From Streptomyces sp. T39 (lineage in GTDB: Bacteria; Actinomycetota; Actinomycetes; Streptomycetales; Streptomycetaceae): 35,016 bases of DNA. Shown here in pieces: positions 33,737 through 35,016 of the stretch. The position numbers and the translations under genes are program-made. Location: the NCBI RefSeq assembly GCF_008042045.1, contig NZ_RDBP01000033.1:42919-77934 (forward strand). Direction: 5' to 3'. Position 1 is the first letter of the stretch, and each line of letters begins with the position of its first letter. The notes under the pieces were generated by a model, which saw nothing but the letters and a program-made list of their open reading frames with translations, ran no database searches and had not been told where the DNA came from.

Positions 33737-34999
33737 TCAGGAGGGGCGGTTGGCGTCAGGGATCTCGATGTGGATGCCCCGTCCCTCGGAGAGGTAGAGC
33801 AGGACGAACTTACGGAGGGCCTCCTCCACTGTCCAGGCCGCCTGCGGGATCAGCGGCAGCGGGATGAGCCCTTCGCGGAACGCCACCAGCAGCGGCCAGG
33901 CGCCGCTGATCAGCGGCTGCCAGAACGGCTCCCGGTCCAGCCCGATCAGATCGCCCGTCCGGTCGCCCAGGGTGTAGCGGGCGAAGGCGTTGATGAGCGG
34001 GCGGGTGAGACCGGCGTCGAGTTCGGCGACGATGTCGAGGAGGACGTCGGTGAGTTCGTTGCCCTCGGGTGTGGACGCCAGGACCGGGTCGAGGACCTGC
34101 CGGGACTGGGACTCGGCCTCGGCCCAGGAGGCGGGGATGTACTCGTCCAGGACGCCGAGCATGTGCGCGGTGACCTGCCAGACGTGCAGAAAGCCCTCGG
34201 ATTCGGCGGTGGTGACCGGCACCCGCCAGTCCCGGAGTTTCCGCATGACGAAGGTGGCCAGGCTGTGCCAGGTGACCATGACGTCGGCCTGGCTGATGGG
34301 GATCGTCTGGCCGCCGCTGGTGCGGTCCCAGCCCGGCGACTGGGGCAGCAGATGGCGTACGGCCGCGTGCACCATGCGCGTCTTCACGGCGGTGACGATC
34401 ATCCCGCCGCTCGGCCGGTACGCGTCCAGGTCCCCTACGTCGTAGCCGAGTTGGGCCGTCTTGGCGATGCGGTCCTTCATGTCCGCGCCGCCCTTGGAGT
34501 AGTAGACGGCGCGCGCCTCCCTCGGGATGGCCGTGCTCATCAGACCGCTGCCCAGGCCGTACAGGGCCCCGGTGTAGATCCCCTTCTTCGTGGTGAACCT
34601 GGCGGCCGCGGCCAGCTTGCCCGCGTCGGCCCAGGACGGCAGCCGCCGCGCCGACTCCATGAAGTCGCGCACGTCCGCGGGGAGACCGGACGGCAGCGGC
34701 TGGTCGTTGCGGGTCCACTGCCGCAGGTAGGCGTTGAATTCGGCCGGTACGCCGCTGGGCAGCGGGTCGTTGTTGTTCACCCAGGACGCCCACGCGGTGT
34801 TGATGGCCGGTACATGACCGCCGGTGATCATCTTCGCCATCAGAGGGTCCGCCGCGGAGTCCCAGATCCACTCCGGCCCGGTCGCCGCGGCACCCTGGGC
34901 CCCGGGTGCCGCCGCCCACGCCCTGGCGGGGTTCGCCACGCCCACGAGGCCGAGCGCGACACCGAGGGACAGTGCCTTTCGCCTGCTGAGGTTCTCCAT
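33737..34999 (-). CDS. lcp: Latex clearing protein (Lcp), heme-b rubber oxygenase
   Basis: A 420-aa secreted dioxygenase of the DUF2236/MpaB-related family that cuts poly(cis-1,4-isoprene) into oligomers with aldehyde and ketone ends. The N-terminus has a twin-arginine signal (LSRRKALSLGVALGLVG, likely cleaved after the ANPARA or AWA region). R177, K180, T181 and H211 (RIAKT and KTRMVHAAVRHLLPQ) have the same spacing as R164, K167, T168 and the heme ligand H198 that I recall for Lcp of Streptomyces sp. K30, offset by 13. GPEWIWDSAADPLMAKM and PSGVPAEFNAYLRQW also fit the family. The size is close to known Lcp (about 400 aa). The ATG is preceded by GCAGGT. It heads the oxiB-oxiA operon; its promoter is outside the window. 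Confidence 0.9.
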   Translation of the reverse strand: MENLSRRKALSLGVALGLVGVANPARAWAAAPGAQGAAATGPEWIWDSAADPLMAKMITGGHVPAINTAWASWVNNNDPLPSGVPAEFNAYLRQWTRNDQPLPSGLPADVRDFMESARRLPSWADAGKLAAAARFTTKKGIYTGALYGLGSGLMSTAIPREARAVYYSKGGADMKDRIAKTAQLGYDVGDLDAYRPSGGMIVTAVKTRMVHAAVRHLLPQSPGWDRTSGGQTIPISQADVMVTWHSLATFVMRKLRDWRVPVTTAESEGFLHVWQVTAHMLGVLDEYIPASWAEAESQSRQVLDPVLASTPEGNELTDVLLDIVAELDAGLTRPLINAFARYTLGDRTGDLIGLDREPFWQPLISGAWPLLVAFREGLIPLPLIPQAAWTVEEALRKFVLLYLSEGRGIHIEIPDANRPS

Positions 35000-35016
35000 T
35001 GACTTACCTGCTTCCC

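Noticed and set aside
31365..33797. Long rightward open frame opposite oxiB
   Set aside because: The minus-strand reading has a Tat signal and molybdenum hydroxylase motifs. The plus-strand reading is low-complexity and has no domain.
33572..35002. Long rightward open frame opposite lcp
   Set aside because: It is the shadow of the clearly recognisable lcp gene.

Overview
The window looks like a Streptomyces chromosome. GC is very high with strong GC at third codon positions, start codons are often GTG or TTG, genes are packed with 4-bp ATGA/GTGA overlaps, and it carries a latex-clearing-protein locus of the kind known from rubber-degrading streptomycetes.

Positions 23-27724 hold one uninterrupted rightward run of about 20 genes, almost all overlapping or a few bases apart. 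It reads as a Wzx/Wzy-type exopolysaccharide operon. It has an initiating phosphoglycosyltransferase, an AlgD-like GDP-mannose/UDP-glucose 6-dehydrogenase, three glycosyltransferases (two GT4, one GT2), two tandem chain-length (Wzz/PCP) proteins with P-loop-less kinase-like tails, an asparagine-synthetase-type amidotransferase and a two-domain oxidoreductase. It also has a cytoplasmic heparinase II/III-like protein, a beta-helix lipoprotein, a Wzy polymerase, a Wzx flippase and a pyruvyl transferase. Embedded in it is an unusual sugar-modifying module: cytidylyltransferase, PIG-L deacetylase, SDR, DUF4910 metallohydrolase, RmlC-like epimerase, zinc-type C-methyltransferase and a glutamate-semialdehyde-type aminotransferase. 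No recognisable 4,6-dehydratase is present. The likely product is an acidic, possibly mannuronate-containing, amidated and pyruvylated polymer bearing a rare sugar; this is inference.

A convergent terminator-like inverted repeat (27721-27773) ends the operon. A leftward PAP2 phosphatase follows. Next comes a scarred junction: the first 45 codons of a lipoprotein gene run straight into a perfect 202-bp inverted copy of an internal piece of a LuxR/LAL-family regulator, followed by that regulator itself without its ATPase half. I read this as a fold-back templated insertion at a deletion junction, or an assembly artefact.

From 34999 leftwards to 30874 lies a compact three-gene operon: lcp (rubber oxygenase), a Tat-exported molybdenum hydroxylase large subunit and a [2Fe-2S] small subunit. 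This matches the lcp-oxiAB arrangement described in Streptomyces sp. K30 for poly(cis-1,4-isoprene) breakdown. Two features recur through the window: small tandem duplications placed on translation starts (9021-9044, 23493-23549, 26281-26400), and a shared ribosome-binding leader in front of the first two operon genes.
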